Assembly (NCBI GenBank): GCA_027574665.1
Contig: CM050654.1
Coordinates: 12,270,142 to 12,334,141 of the forward strand
Length of the DNA stretch: 64,000 bases
Origin: Rhynochetos jubatus
Taxonomy: Eukaryota > Chordata > Aves > Eurypygiformes > Rhynochetidae
Reading direction: 5' to 3'
The position numbers and the translations under genes were made by a program. Shown here in pieces: positions 27,252 through 40,560 of the stretch. Every line of letters begins with the position of its first letter. Position 1 is the stretch's first letter. A model generated the notes under the pieces. That model saw only the letters and a list, made by a program, of their open reading frames with translations. It was not told the DNA's origin and made no database searches.

Positions 27252-27360
27252 GAATCATAGAATCGGGTTGGGTTGGAAAGTTTGGGTTGGAAGGGACCTT
27301 TAACATGATATTGGAACTAGATGATCTTTCAGAGGATGGTGTGTGAAAGGTCCTTTTAGC
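27252..27360 (-). mobile_element. CR1 LINE 3' end with an inverted segment
   Basis: From 27,253 the plus strand reads aatcatagaat followed by ggttgggttgga and tttgggttggaagggacctt. This is the reverse complement of the CR1 3' terminus, which in birds ends in ATTCTATGAT repeats after a CCCTTCCAACCCAAA block, so this part lies on the minus strand. Next to it, ttggaactagatgatcttt (27,311-27,329) is CR1 tail sequence in the opposite, plus orientation, followed by aaaggtcc at 27,346. The element is severely 5'-truncated, as is usual for CR1, and carries no coding part. The mixed orientation suggests an inversion on insertion or two nested fragments. Confidence 0.8.
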
Positions 27361-30194
27361 AAATGGGCTTATCCTTTGCAAGGAAATATTTTTAACAAAT
27401 GTCCTCCAAGTCCAGACATAAAAAAAGTAGCATTTTAGATGGAAATTGGAGCATGCCCAACAAACACATAATAAAATAGTCAAATTTACCACTCCAACTT
27501 CTTAAAGGAACTGGTGACTAAATGTGACTACAGTTAGGTGGACATTTGTATTGTGTATCAAGCATAATGTAAATATGAACTGTTCTAACGTTAACAAGTT
27601 TTGTAGACTGAAATTCTCTTATACAGACTTTAGCTAAATTAGCCATGTGGGGTAGAAAACCATGGATAGAAACAGAGGCCCTTGACACCAACCTCATTCA
27701 TAATGCTTTTATAAAGTTCTTACGTAGAGAACATATAGGGAATTGGACCTGATCTGACTTCCATGGTCTCTATTATATGGGATTTCTGGAAAGAGTAGTG
27801 GGTGCTAGAGGATGTAAGAGCCCAGTTTTCCAAACCTCAAAGGAAGAAATTTTAAGGAAAATGAACAGTCTTCTCATGGACACAGCACTACTTTCTTTAC
27901 ACCTTTTTGCTCAAGGTCTGCCAGAGGGAAGAGATTTGCTGAGCAGCACAAGTAGCAGGCAAGGAATGAATACACAAAGGGAAACCCTCACCCAACTCCT
28001 GCCTGGAGATCTGTAAGTTGGGCAACAGTGGTGGAGTTAGGGGTCTTGCAGCAAGATGCCTCACCAGTGCTTTCCAAAGGGAAGTGCCACGGTCCCAAAC
28101 AAACTCCGTAGTGCCCTTCTCCAGGAGCCACTCACTCTTTTGTCTCCAGGCAAGAGCTCTTGTATGGGAATCTGCTCGCTAAAGCAGGTCTTCTTGGCAC
28201 CAGAAGTTTTTGCTTCTGCTTGTTTAGATCCTGCTAAATAAAATGTCAGTAAAGTGACTATAAATGAGCATAAAAATAACTTATCGTTGCCAGACTATAC
28301 TCTCAAATTACACTTCCTCAGTAATTGCTTGACTGACGCATCTAAGCATATATCTTACATATCCATACTAATTAATGAGTTGGCACCTCAAGAGATTCAA
28401 AATATGCCTTTTCCTTCCCTGGAAATGATGTGTAAGACTCCAGAGTATTTCCATGTAAAATTCCATCTGATATTTATATTTCATTAAAATATACTTTTTT
28501 ACTTTGGTGGCTATCCTTCAACTCCCGCAGGTCTTAACTATGTGCACAAAAGGTCTTGAATAATTCATGACATCATTTATGTTTTTTTCTGTTGCATGTA
28601 CTGTCCATGAACCATGTGTGGACCTCTCTGTGTGTTAGTTACTTCCTAAGTACACGTTTTGCACCTCTCAGAAGCTAAGGGAGATTCAGCAAGGAGTTGT
28701 TGCACTTGTTTTGCTAATCATTTTAGGAGATAACAGACTTGGGCTTTTGAATGATGATCAACAAGCTTCTGTCTTTCTATTGCCTCTCTGAAGAATTTCG
28801 TGATAAGATGCTCAGACCTCCATTTTCTATTCTTTTTTTTTCACTCAGTGAGATGCTTCAAGACAATAAAGAGTTGAAAAGCACTCAGATTTTATCTGTT
28901 CACCCACTCCTTTCCCCCTGCCACCCATGTGCATCAGAAGGAGAAAAAGTGACGCAGAATATGATACTGAAGCTGTTTTAAACCTTGCCCTTCTAGTCCA
29001 GAGTAAAGTTAATTTTCATCAAATTACAAGTCTCTGTCATAGATGCAGGTGTGAATGTCACCAGAAGACATGCATTGTCAGTTTTTATTTCATCGTGAAC
29101 TGAAACCAGGAGGCAATTATTCATGTTTAATATCTGAACCTTGAATAGCTTTAAGATGTTGGAGTAGGTGTCCACTTAAATAAAAATGTGGAAATAAAGT
29201 TTAAAATTCCGATAGGTTTCAGAGGATAAGACGAGGGGAAATATCACTTTAATAAAGACCTGCCATAAAATGTAGAAGAAATTTTTTGTTTTAAGTCTCT
29301 TCAGGTTTTCAGCAGAGCTCACCTCTGCTTGGTTCTTTCATAGAATTATGATCAGTGCCTAAACCACAGAGAAGATTGCTGCTTAAATCACGGAGATATA
29401 TGTAATCTTAAAACAATAAATGATCATCAGTGTCTAATTTTATTTTAATTTCAAAAAGGAGATGGGCAATGGACGACTGTAAAAAGCAAACTTAATAGGT
29501 AGATCTCCTGTATTTATTTCACAGCGTGCAAAGAAACATAGAAATAATTTTAAAAAAATTGAACATTGTATGTCTCCAATGGAAAAAAAATCAGATCTAG
29601 TATTGCTTTGGGGTGTATTTTGGTTTTGTGAAGTGAGTCTACCAGGCTGCTTTTCTGACTGAACATAGCAGGGATGGAGCTCTACAGGAGCAGGAGGCTC
29701 CTCTAGAAGTGTGTTGAAGGCACACTTTGCTGTTGCTTCTCTGAACCCTCTGAGACTGTCAAAACAGAGCAGAACTCTCCGAGGACAAGCCTTCCCGCAG
29801 ACATTTAAAAGTTTCTTTTTCAAGTCCTAAAGAAAACCTAGAGGAATAGAGGCTGCAGCAAAATGATGAGCTGACTAAAGCATTACCAGTTTTGTTTCTG
29901 TGATGTTGTGGGCTGGTTTCAGTCAGTGTGTGTTTATTGTTGGAAGCAGGGACTCTGCTGCTCCTTGCAGTGCTGCTGCTTTTGCTCTGGGTCCTGCATC
30001 AATGGCAAGGGCACAAAACTGGTCAGGATGGAGCTGACTTCCTCCACATACTGGAAATCACTAAAGTAAATGTTCCTGCACTAGGAAGAAAGTGTCAAAA
30101 CCTTCTGGAGTCAATGAAGAAAAGTCTTATTACTGCCACTAATATTTATTTAAAATTTTATTATTGCGGCTCAGATGAAAGCTAGAAGCTTGAC
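27361..30194. other. Noncoding DNA, no gene seen
   Basis: No recognisable gene. An open frame at 29,928-30,185 has a Leu-rich start resembling a membrane anchor, but it begins with GTG, has no ATG before its last third and matches no family I know. Confidence 0.5.
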
Positions 30195-30560
30195 ACATGC
30201 AGGCTGTAAACCCCTGACGGCTGATCATCAGCCAAGCCCAAACCATGACTTTCAGGATGACAGGTGGGGAGAGGCTTACAAAACTTGACCTGTCTTAAGC
30301 ACATCAGCATGTGACACCAGATCCAGATTAATAAATACTCTTTACTGCGAACACATGCAAAGGGGCTGTTCAAGTATAAGGAGCTGCCATATGGCGTAGC
30401 CAGTGCACCTGTGGTGTTGCAAGGAATGATGGATCGTGTGCTCTAGCAGTTAAATGGTGTCATCTGTTATTTGGATGAGAGTGGGAGAGACCAACATGCA
30501 AGTGAGGTGACATAACTCCTCAAAAGGTTTTAAATAATACACCAAGATTTGGAAAAAACA
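30195..30560 (+). mobile_element. Ty3/Gypsy-type reverse transcriptase fossil
   Basis: Short plus-strand segments carry the signature order of a Ty3/Gypsy reverse transcriptase palm: TKLDLS, then a histidine/glutamine-rich stretch, then GLFKYKELPYGVASAP, then a V-I-C-Y-L-D stretch at the place of the YxDD-type box. K02A2.6-like Gypsy elements show the same order and spacing. Only about 120 codons' worth of the domain is recognisable. No protease, RNase H, integrase, primer-binding site or LTR was seen next to it. It is clearly broken, with roughly half a dozen or more breaks, and is an old fossil. The limits are set by where resemblance fades. The class assignment is firm from the motif series; the exact family is not known. 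Confidence 0.8.
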
Positions 30561-31326
30561 GCTGGCAAGCTGATCCCTCACTGTGATTCTGCAGAGCTGT
30601 GTGGTCTGTTCAGGGCACAGAGCGGTGCGGGGCAGCAGCCTCCAAAACCAAGGAGGATAAATGCTGCTTTCTGTGGAATAGCCCCTCAGCAAGAGGAGGG
30701 AGGTTCTGCAGCCATGTCCCTCCCAGGACAGGGACAGGCTGGCAGGATGAGATGGTGCTATCACTGTTTGCCATGCCAGTAAAATAATATCCAGAGATAG
30801 CCCAGAATATTTCAGGGTTGAGGTCAGTTGTGGCAATGCTGTATTGCCACAGGGGATTCCAAATTTCTCACCTCGGAGACCTGAAGTACAGGGAGACTGT
30901 AACTTAAAGGTTGGGCAAGAGGCAGCTTTTGCGGTCTGTTGTCTTCAGCAGCCTGGCATTCCTGCTCACAGCAGCTAAGGGCAGAGAGTACGATGCACCA
31001 CGTCACGCCACTTGCTGTGGTTGTAGACTTCTCTGGCACTGCAACCTGTGCTGTGCTGAGCTTCAGCCCCGTGTGCCACGTTAGTGCCTTAGCTGGAAGA
31101 TACATCTTGCAGTGCACGTGTCAAATAGTCCTGCTGCGAAGATTACTGACGTGCTGCAAACTGTTTCTGTGGGAGAGCAGTTCTTTGGAGGAGGAGTTCC
31201 TGGGAGCAGGCTTCACTCTGCCTGCCTGGGAAGTGGCTTGCCAAAATAAAATTGCTGGGTTTAGCTGTGAGATGTCAAAATGAGTTAGTCAATTGCTATG
31301 CATCAACAGATAAATGGACATTACTT
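30561..31326. other. Noncoding DNA, GC-moderate
   Basis: Overlapping open frames of up to 128 codons occur on both strands (30,450-31,283) because stop codons are sparse in this GC-richer patch. None shows a recognisable motif. The first part could be an unrecognisable continuation of the Gypsy fossil. Confidence 0.4.
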
Positions 31327-31343
31327 AAAAAAAAAAAAAAAAA
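31327..31343. repeat. A17 homopolymer
   Basis: Seventeen consecutive A. No gene-like sequence with target-site duplications precedes it, so it does not mark a recognisable retrocopy. Confidence 0.9.
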
Positions 31344-34300
31344 GGCACCTGCACTGCGGACTGCATTTTAGTAGTTCACTACTGTCTTTTTGGTTTAAAC
31401 CACGTAAGCTACATGAAACGCTCCAGTACCATGTGTTCAAATGTCATTCCCTGATCAAAGCAAGGATTTTTGGTGGTTTTATCCTTGCAGAATGTTCTTG
31501 CCTCTATAAGCCGTTTTGTAGCATGAGTAAGAGTGAGTAGCAGAATGTGTCTCTCTATTTGATTTCCCTTGACCAGAATACACAAGAGAAACAAATGGAA
31601 AACAACACAGAGCAAAAGACCTGTAAAAATAGATCCTACTTAGTACGGGGAGCATTCACATGAAATTACAGAGAAGGAGAAACTGAACTAGCGGTATTGT
31701 CAGATAGAATGGTTCCATAACTGAAGAAAAATGTGAGTGAAGTAAGTACAAAATAAAGGTTCAGCAAATAGAAAAAACAGGCAACAATATTGTAGGTGGC
31801 TGGCAGCAAGCTGACCCTCACTGCTTAAGATAATCTAAGAAGAGAGGGCGTTTCTTGTGTGTCAGGAGATATTTCCTGGCTGTGGGATCTGTTCAGCTGA
31901 GGATGTCTATCAATAGCTGCCAAAGTACAGGACAAAATTAACTGGTTGAGGAAAGGGTTTCCAGGTGACATCATGTCTCTGCAACAAGACAGGCAAACTC
32001 CTAAGAAATCAAACACAGCCACATTCAGACAGGGCAGCAAGCACAGGTTTCTGGGGCAGCAAGGATCTGCCAATACACAAATGTGCTAAGCAGCAGCAAA
32101 TATTCACGAGTCAGATAAAAGGTACAGGAGACCCACTTACTGGAAGCAGCAATTTCTTTGGAAATGGCTATGGGTATGCAAACACAAAAACCCTACTGAC
32201 ATGGCTGAACTCATTGGGAGGCATTATTCAGTAGTGTAGGAAGCTGGGAAGGCTTTGAGGGGTCAACTGGATTTTCCAGCCCCTGTTTGATATGTTGCCT
32301 GAGGAATAAGACAACAGAAATGGAGCTTTTAGACAGGATACCTCCATGGCCTATGTGACAGTGCCTGACCTTTGCCTCTGTGCAGACACCCTGCCTGACA
32401 GAGGCTGGACACATGGAAGGTTTGTAGAGGTAGATGGGAAAACATCTAATTATGGCGATGGCAGAGGCAATATGGGCGTGCATGGTGTGTTCGAATGTGT
32501 AATCATGTCGGCATTCCCGCATGTCAGAGCTAGCTTCAGGGATAATGCCTTTGCAGGAATAAATGGATGCTAGCAAGAACACGAGCAATTAAAGACCTCA
32601 CCCCCATTCTCTGGCTTCACAGCTCTGACTTACATTTGTCTCTTTTTGACATGCTCTGAAGGCTCCTGCTTGGTGGAGATTGCAGACTTTGGACTATTAG
32701 TCGAAGCCGTTAGAGGTTAGATTTGTCCTCCAGTCATTAATAAGAGCAAACACCCACTTTTACTTGAAAAAGACACTGTCAACTGATCAGTTTACAGGCG
32801 AACAGCAAGGAAAGGGCTGGCACAAGTCACTCTGAGTCATGTAATTGCCTGAGATGTTTTGTTTGTGCTTCCCCCCCTTTTTCCAGATTTTCTTCTTTCC
32901 TTTTGTGTTGTGGAAGGCCCAAAAACACAGCAGGGGAAACTGAGCAACCACTGGTTTTCATGGCAAAGCTACTCAACTGAAGTGCTGTCATATCACAAAG
33001 GGAAAAGTAGGGCATATTCCCCTTCATCTTTTATAGTTATAAGCTGAATTATGAATAAAAATGATGAGTAAAACAACTGTGATTTTTAAATCAATCCTAA
33101 CAGTAATAGGATTTATTTTCCTCCTTTCATGTGCATGAATTTTTATTCCGATAACCTTATAAGCACAAGACTATAAGCTTGCTCCTGGTTCTCACTTGCC
33201 AGAGGGAGGAGGGGTAAGGAGAGGACTGGGCTGGAGCCGGGCCCTGCACCAGTATTCGAAAACATCTTTTCATGTCACAGAAGCTTTTTCAAGCATCCGA
33301 AAGATGTCCTGTGTAAATTCAGGATGCAATTAAAACCCTGTGAAGCTCTTTTATGAAATCTCACCCATCTCAGATTAGACAATAGCTAAAATGTTCACCT
33401 GGGAGATTCACATTTAAGTTCCCTTTTAGAAGGAAATTGGAGACTTGAATAGAGTGAGGAGAATTCCCACATGCCCTGCAAACACCCAAACCACCAATTA
33501 TCCTCTCTTTTTTCTGATCAGAAATTTTGTCTTGGATCCAAGAAAAACCATCCTTCAAAACTGGTGTGTGTGTTCCCACAAGAATTTCTGGTGATGATGA
33601 ATTAACATTTTCCAAAAAAACCCAGCCACTTCTGCATGTTCTGAATTATTTGGTTGTTTTCTGACTGGGACAAACATTTTACAGTGTTTGCATTTATGAT
33701 GTACAGATGAACATTTCCTTCTTATCCATCTTCTGACTGATTTCAGCCATTCATTTCTTGCCCGATCTAAAAAGCACTAGCGTGTCGGGGGGCCAAGTTC
33801 ATACCCCACGGCAGGTACGTTCAGGCTGGCCAAGGGACTCAGCCTGGGCCATACAGGCAATGCTTGTGGCTTCCCTTGCCTGGGGAGCAAGGGGCAGAGA
33901 GAGCACCTGGGCTCACTTACATCGTCCACAGTGAGGTTTTGACTAAGCAATGATGGTGCAAAAGATGTGGTAAGAATTATTTCTAGATAATAGTGGCATG
34001 GTTAATAAATAGGTGGAATAATAGCAGAATTTAAATATAGTGTTTATATCTCTTAATGATCCTTGAAACAGATACGTGAAAATAGCATGGTATATGTTTG
34101 TCTCTGGACTCAATTCAGTAAGGTCTATCATAAATATACTTTATAAAATTAATTTATCTTGTTAATTAAGAAGCACATACTTAGTTTTACTCCGTGTTGT
34201 GTCAGGAGAAGACCAGAATAGCTCTGAACAGCTGTTGGTGTTGAATACATTTGGTTTCTGCCAAATCTTCTATGAACTAGTGGAGGATACTGGGATGAAT

Positions 34301-37300
34301 GAATCATTCTTCACTGAAGGTCTCAAAAATATTTATAACTTCAATGGGATAAGAACCTGCTCTCTATAGTACTCTCCTCTTTATAAGCACAAGTATAAAT
34401 ATACTCTACTTTTGTGTATTAAATCCACACCTGTAATACTCAAAACTATTGACCAAGGGCATATGTGGCCACTAAAGGATAATCCCTGCACCAAAGAACA
34501 AATATAAAGAACTAATATCCCAAGAAGAGAAATAACAGCTGAAAGATAAGTAAGATAATTTTATTAATCTTCCTGCAAATACAATCATTCACTATTATTA
34601 CTACTTTGAGCAGTTAATAAGCATGCCAGACAAAACTGTAATATTTCCATAAATTTTTAAGTACGGAGCGATTTTTTTTTCCTGGATTTTTTAAATTCAG
34701 AATATTCTGTTCAGTTTTCAGAAAAATGGAGATGCCTTGAATAGTTATTTTTTTAGCTAATATTAGTTATCTTTTTTACTAAGGAGACTTAGCTGGTATC
34801 CATACAGATCATTCTCATCCCTAAGAGTAAAAAATGCACTACTCATTATTCAGTTGGTGCATAAAATGTATTGCTATATGCACTCATGAATTAAATACAA
34901 ATTATTTATTGTTAAATAATAGAAGATACATTAGAAATGGAGCTTTAGAAGTGCATGCCAAACGTGAAAGGATTTGTCCTTCCAATATACATGTTGAAAT
35001 TATGCAACTTAAAATTGTTGGCTTTCCAACAAAAGAAGAAGGTTTTAGATAAAGGAAATGTAATTGCCTAATACTGACAACTTTGAAATAAAATAACTCC
35101 ATGTGGAAAGCTTATCGGCAGATTTTCAGGCAGTGCCGTGTAGTATGAAAGACTTGGTATGGCTATCACTCTGCAAGTTCTTTCTCTGTTCCCATAGACT
35201 GTACCTCACTAATATTTCTATTTTCTCCCCAATTTTGCAAATTTTAGATTAGCAGCCTCTAAAAACTAGTGAGAAACCAAACCTTTATTATTTTGCAATT
35301 CACAGATCTGCTCTGGGCTGCTTCAGCTCCAGTGCCATCACGGACAGGTTAATGTCTTCATGGGCAGTACTGAGGTCTTACAAAGCAAACAAGGGGCAGA
35401 TGCAGCCTGTGTGGGGAGGTGGGGGAGGAATTATTTCTAATGGGCAATGCAGCAGAAGTGTGGAGAACTTAGGTTTGGGAGAAATTGAGCCTGCCATTCC
35501 AGGACACCGGTCTCTGTGGCCCAAACTTTCAGACACCTGCTTGGTGTGGGTGCTAAAACAAAATGACTGTAGATAGCATCAGGACTGCAGTAAGTGGTAG
35601 AAGCCATCAGTCTGCCAGTTTAGGGCAGGGTCCATTAGCAAATTTCCAGTAATTTTTACACAAGAGAAGAGGAATTGCCATTCCCCAGATCTAGGACTGT
35701 CAAACTCAGAGTACTCAAGCTGGTGTCAGCACATCCATCATATGTCCTTGCAGTCCTACCTCTGATGGAGATGAGTCCTCTAATCCTGCCCTTTGTGAGC
35801 CTAGTTTTGGATCAAGTTTAAGTTCTGTGGAATTACAGTGATCAAGTACGTAAAATAAGAGGTGTTGAACAACGAAGGGGCAGAAGGACGGGCGCACATG
35901 GCCGTACACAGACAGTAGAGTTTTTTTAGTGTGACTCAGAATAGGCTGTCACTGTGGTCAACAAACTCAGAAAATTAGAAAACTATATGCCATGTAATGG
36001 CTTCAGCATTCAAGGTTGGGTTTTTTGCGTCCCTCTTCTCAGGATCATTAAGGAGCAAAAGGAAACTTATTCGTGTTCTTCTATCTTGTATAGTCTATCA
36101 CTTTCATATTTGAACAGTGCCTCCCATATATGTGTTTGTGTTTACTAGAAACAGAGGTGACTAGCAGAAATCTGATAGTCTTTTATTATTAGGGCTTCTT
36201 GAAGTTTAAACTTCTAAATCATATGCAAAAAATATTAAAATAATACTATCAAAGACTCCGTCTTTCAGAGATTCAGTTCATAAATATGCACTTTGATGGA
36301 GGAAGTGCAGACCCTTTTATGCAGTATGAATGTCATCAAGGAGATATTCTCATGCTAATTATTACAGACAATTCATGGCTGAACAGCTCTCAGATAATGT
36401 AAGAAATGGCAGGGGCTTATTTCCCCATTCTTCTATTCTTCTGCTAAAGCTCCTGTTAACCACTTTTTCACTAGCTCTGCTATTTCATTTGCAGCTTGCC
36501 ATCCCTGGGGAGAGGGAGTTTGTAGTTTGGAATTAGTTCTGATGGCCCAGAGCAGCCCCAGCTGGGAGGCTGGACCCACCACACAGACCCACCCCTGGGC
36601 TGGGAGCCCCATTTTGGCCCAGCGGAGGGCACCCAGCCCTTCTCCAGTTACTCTGAGGGTGCAGGGCTTGCTGCAACAGCCCCTCATGTGCTGCTCCCTT
36701 GACAGTGGTAGGTGCACTGTATCTGCCCTTGTACTTAGGCCAGATAACGAGGAGTAATCCATCTCAGACTGTGGTGATATCCACCATAAGCAGCAGCTAA
36801 TGTTGGTAGGAACATGAAATACCAGTTGTTGGCATGAGGTGGGCACAAGAAATGCTTACGCATTATGAAATTGGAGGATTGGACTGTGATAACCCACCAG
36901 GCCCTTGCTGAACGCTGAATTTTATGCTTGTAGCAGTAGTTGGGAGCATCTCAAGCTGGAAGAGATGTAGAAAATAAATAAGTAATGAAAAACAGCTTAA
37001 GGCAGAACAAGTTTAATATGTTTTTCGTTTTACATCGGGGCGGGGAAGAGAAGCATGTGCCAAAGTCGAAGTTGACTGCCGATGGCCATTACTTATGTAA
37101 GTAACTTTGGCTTGCCATCCCGGTGCACAAGGCTGACTGACCTTGGCAGCGCTACGGCCCTATTATTCTCCCACAGCTCCAGCATTCTTTGGCAGTTTCT
37201 GCAGTGCTGTGCACAGAGGCGTGCTTGTCAGTTTGTACAGTACGCTATTCCTATTTTTTGCCCTTTCCTTTCAAGAAGCAAGGGAAAACTAATGCTGGAT

Positions 37301-37657
37301 TCTGTGTCTGGTTTAAGTGATGTTAAAGCAGGGGGATGAATCTTTCAGTTTGCTGTACTGAGAGCGCAGTTGTGGAGCTTGGTAGCATATAGAAAATGTT
37401 GTATTGAAAAGCATTCACTTGAAATGGATGCTGGAAAAAATGAATTTAGGTAGGAAAGGAGGAATAACTGAGGCTGAGCATCCTGACAAGGTAGTGCTGT
37501 TTGCATTTCCTCTGGGTGTGCGCAGACTCTACTGTCAGTGCCATTTTCCTGTCAGTACAGATCCTGAACAGGACTCAAGGAGAAGAGCTGAAATGTGCAT
37601 AAGTGTGAACCAGAAAATGTCAGGTTTCCAGGTCAGGGAACTTGCAGAAAAACAAAT
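31344..37657. other. Noncoding DNA, no gene seen
   Basis: No protein family or RNA gene recognised. A small patch at 32,456-32,519 has five CpGs in 64 bases within an otherwise CpG-poor setting. A GC-richer patch at about 36,540-36,720 holds short overlapping open frames on both strands with no motif. An AT-rich stretch from 33,940 to 35,100 contains nothing recognisable. Confidence 0.55.
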
Positions 37658-37672
37658 GGGGGGGGGGGGGGG
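37658..37672 (+). repeat. G15 homopolymer
   Basis: Fifteen consecutive G. This is an unstable tract that can form a quadruplex and is prone to length error in sequencing. Confidence 0.9.
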
Positions 37673-38458
37673 AAGTTCCCCTTTTGTTTGCAGAAGGGCA
37701 TCTGCAATAACTGGCAGCTGAACCAGGAATTAATTATAGCGGCACACTACTGAATGACAGTGAAGTCTGTCAGGATTTTACCACCCTGGGTCTGAAGCAC
37801 TACAAAGCTGGTAGAATCCCATTTTTTGGATCAGGACACAGTTGGGTTTCAGGGCATGTCCCAGTCTGGGGAACCTGCACCCCAGGACACAAGTGTTCCC
37901 CTGTAGCCCTTACAGAGGACCTGGCCTCTCAGAAGCTGGCCAGAGGTGAGAGTCACCCAGCTGTGCTCCAGATCTGGTTTTCATTTGGATGAAACCCAAA
38001 TCAGAATATAAGTAGGGTAACCTGAAAAGCTCAGGTGGAGGTTTGCCAGATTGATTTCATGAGCTTCTTACAAGCCATTTTGGAAAAATACATGAGACAG
38101 CGTCGGGGTGGTGGTGTCCCAGCACAGTAGCTAGCATGGCAATGCAGTACACCGATTTTCTTCCTGATGTCTCCACACCCTGCACTGGCAGGTTTGCCAG
38201 TCAGGGCTTTCAGCTATAGCTACAAAAAGACCATTTACCCGCTTATTCTCTTTAGCCTGAAGAAAAATCACTTCCAGCTAAATCAGTAGTTAAGTCTGAA
38301 TCCAAGCCACTGAGTATTACTTCACTACTGTTTGTGCTGGTTTATGCTTGATATATCCAAATGGAAACTGTAATACAAGTTTGCCCACTCTTTTGATGTC
38401 CTTGAGCATGGTGTGGCCAAGTCACATAACAGACATAAGAGTACAAAGGGGGTGTATG
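37673..38458. other. Noncoding DNA, no gene seen
   Basis: Mixed composition, with no gene or repeat recognised. Confidence 0.55.
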
Positions 38459-38473
38459 TATATATATATATAT
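38459..38473. repeat. (TA)n microsatellite
   Basis: Seven and a half TA units following a tgta run. Confidence 0.85.
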
Positions 38474-40553
38474 GTAAAAATTTTTAAACATCCTCCCTGG
38501 GGCAGGGAACGAAGACTGCTTACTACTTCATGTTCAAATTTATGCAATTGCAAGTGCACTTCAGGCATGAACAAGATTATTTTTACTTAAAGCAAGTCAA
38601 TTTCATAAAAATCTCCTATGCTATAATTTTCATCATTGTTAAAACAAAAATGTATTTTTAACCATTCCTCTTTATATGCCTAATAGAGACTCAAGTGTCT
38701 AATTCTGTGTGAATACATTTTTAATTTGCACTGTGATCCTGCTATGGTTGCAAGTTCACCCAACCCTTAGGCATCTTGCATATTCCTGTGTGAAGGATCA
38801 GACCTGCTTTCTGTAAACTGATTTGCTAGCCTGTTAACCTGTCATACTCTTATAGTGAGTATAGCCACGGCTTCCTGAATACAAACCCTGTGTAACCAAG
38901 CTGTCCCCTCAGTTTTCTCATCACTCTCGGACATTTCAGCTGTCAGCCCTTGTTTGTCATGAGAAAACCTTTAATATTGGCCACTTCTAAAACACAAATC
39001 AAGTGTACTTGTTCTGCTGCTCACATGAATGCTTAGAGTTTGGGGTTTTGGTTTATGTTTTGCCATTTTTCTGCTGGTGGAATGGGCTCTGATTTTATTT
39101 TTTCACCAAGCTATACTGTAAGTGTCAGGAGGAGGTGGTAACATGGGCTAGTAAAAGAGAATTTTATGTCCATGTCCTTGTAGACTGTGACCAGCAGGTC
39201 CCCAGGCAGAGATCTTCCAGTAACACTCTGGAGAAGCAAGAGCTTGCTGAGACCCACCAGCAGAGCTTGGGCTGCTGGGCTGGACCTCGCTATCTAAACA
39301 AAAGCAGCTGAGGGAAAGCACACAAATGTACTTGCTCAAAATTAGGAGTAACTCTTTGTATGACAATAGTAAAAGGGTGCCACATGAGAGGATGGTATAA
39401 TCTTCCTTCCTTTTAAAATAAAACTGTTAATTTTTTTTTTAAATTATATATTGTGCTTTTCTTTCAGCACTCTCTAAGCTTCTACTTCTTTTGTATCTTA
39501 AGAAGAAAAGCAAAGCTGAACTGAAGTTTTTAATATATTAAATCAGAAACCTAGACTGGAATGAAAGATAAGAATCCAATAACACCAAAAAGACACATAG
39601 AATAGAATCAGTTATAAATTATTTATGCACCAGGATTAGGAGGTTAAAAAGGCACAAACTTTAATGTTCGCTCATGCAAGAATGTCAAGTCACTGGCCTA
39701 AATAAGGAATTTGACAGTAATAAGATTTTAAAAGTGGGCATTTTCAGGTAGTGCTATCTGCTGTAATAAATAGAGGTCATAAAACTTTGTTCTAAGTATA
39801 TTCCTGGGATGTTAGTGGCTAAGATGGTCAGTCATCTGAACTTTGAAAATGTATTTTATAACCTGTTTTAATAAACAGCTATTAATACAAGGCATATTTA
39901 TATGCCTCAGTGAGGCTGTGCTTCCTAGATGTGCTTTCCTTATCTGTATCTCTGCAGTCCTTGTCTAATGCCGACGGTGCTAGTCTTCTGAGGGCTTTGC
40001 TGCAGGGGTAAACCTCATTTACTTTCCGCCTCGTCTAGGGTGAAAAGCTTGCAATTGTCTTGAAAGTTTGATGAGAGAGGAATTTCTGAGTGCTAAGGAA
40101 AGACACCTGTCCCTGAGCTACTTGGGATAGAGCTTTTCATTCAGGATAGCACATGGGAGAACATGACAAGAAGTTGTTTAACTACCGGAAAATTAAGTCT
40201 TCTCCCTGATAGCATGCATCTACATTTATTTTGAACACTGAAGAGCTGAACAACATCAAGTCAAGCTGTAGACAGATTTTAAAATAATGCTAATGAACCT
40301 GGTCTTCCTACAAAATTTACTTTCTGAATCAGAAGGTTTGAGATGAGAATAAAAACTATGTTATAGCAAGCAGAACATGGCAGGTACTTTAGAGCACTGC
40401 TTAAAATGCCTTGTTACTATTTCTAGTATCAGGCCAGACCATGACTCTAAAGGGATAGTTTTTACTTGAGCCCCTCAGAGAGTTGGTGGTTTCTTTTTCA
40501 GGAAAAGGTGATGTGGAGCAGCCACAGCTTAGGAGCCTTAGCACTGGTGCAAG
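38474..40553. other. Noncoding DNA, no gene seen
   Basis: AT-rich sequence with no coding signal. If the minus-strand donor at 40,559 is used, this would be the first part of an intron of a minus-strand transcript. Confidence 0.5.
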
Positions 40554-40560
40554 CCTTACC
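40554..40560 (-). other. Strong splice-donor match facing left from the CpG island
   Basis: The minus strand reads GGGAG/GTAAGG, with the exon ending at 40,560 and the intron starting at 40,559. This is close to the vertebrate donor consensus. In the long minus-strand frame that crosses the island, the junction falls between codons, and a possible ATG in purine context lies just upstream (MTWE before the junction). Confidence 0.4.

Noticed and set aside
27733-27770. Sequence like a CR1 tail (attggacctgatctgacttc)
   Set aside because: Only a loose match, with no CCCTTCCAACC block or ATTCTATGAT terminus following.
29928-30185. Open frame with a Leu-rich start resembling a signal anchor (LLLLAVLLLLLW)
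   Set aside because: It starts at GTG with no nearby ATG, has no match to a known family and the hydrophobic run comes from a CTG/CTT-rich stretch.
31327-31343. A17 run as a retrocopy tail
   Set aside because: No gene-like sequence or target-site duplication around it; the same holds for the A runs at 42,727 and 50,261.
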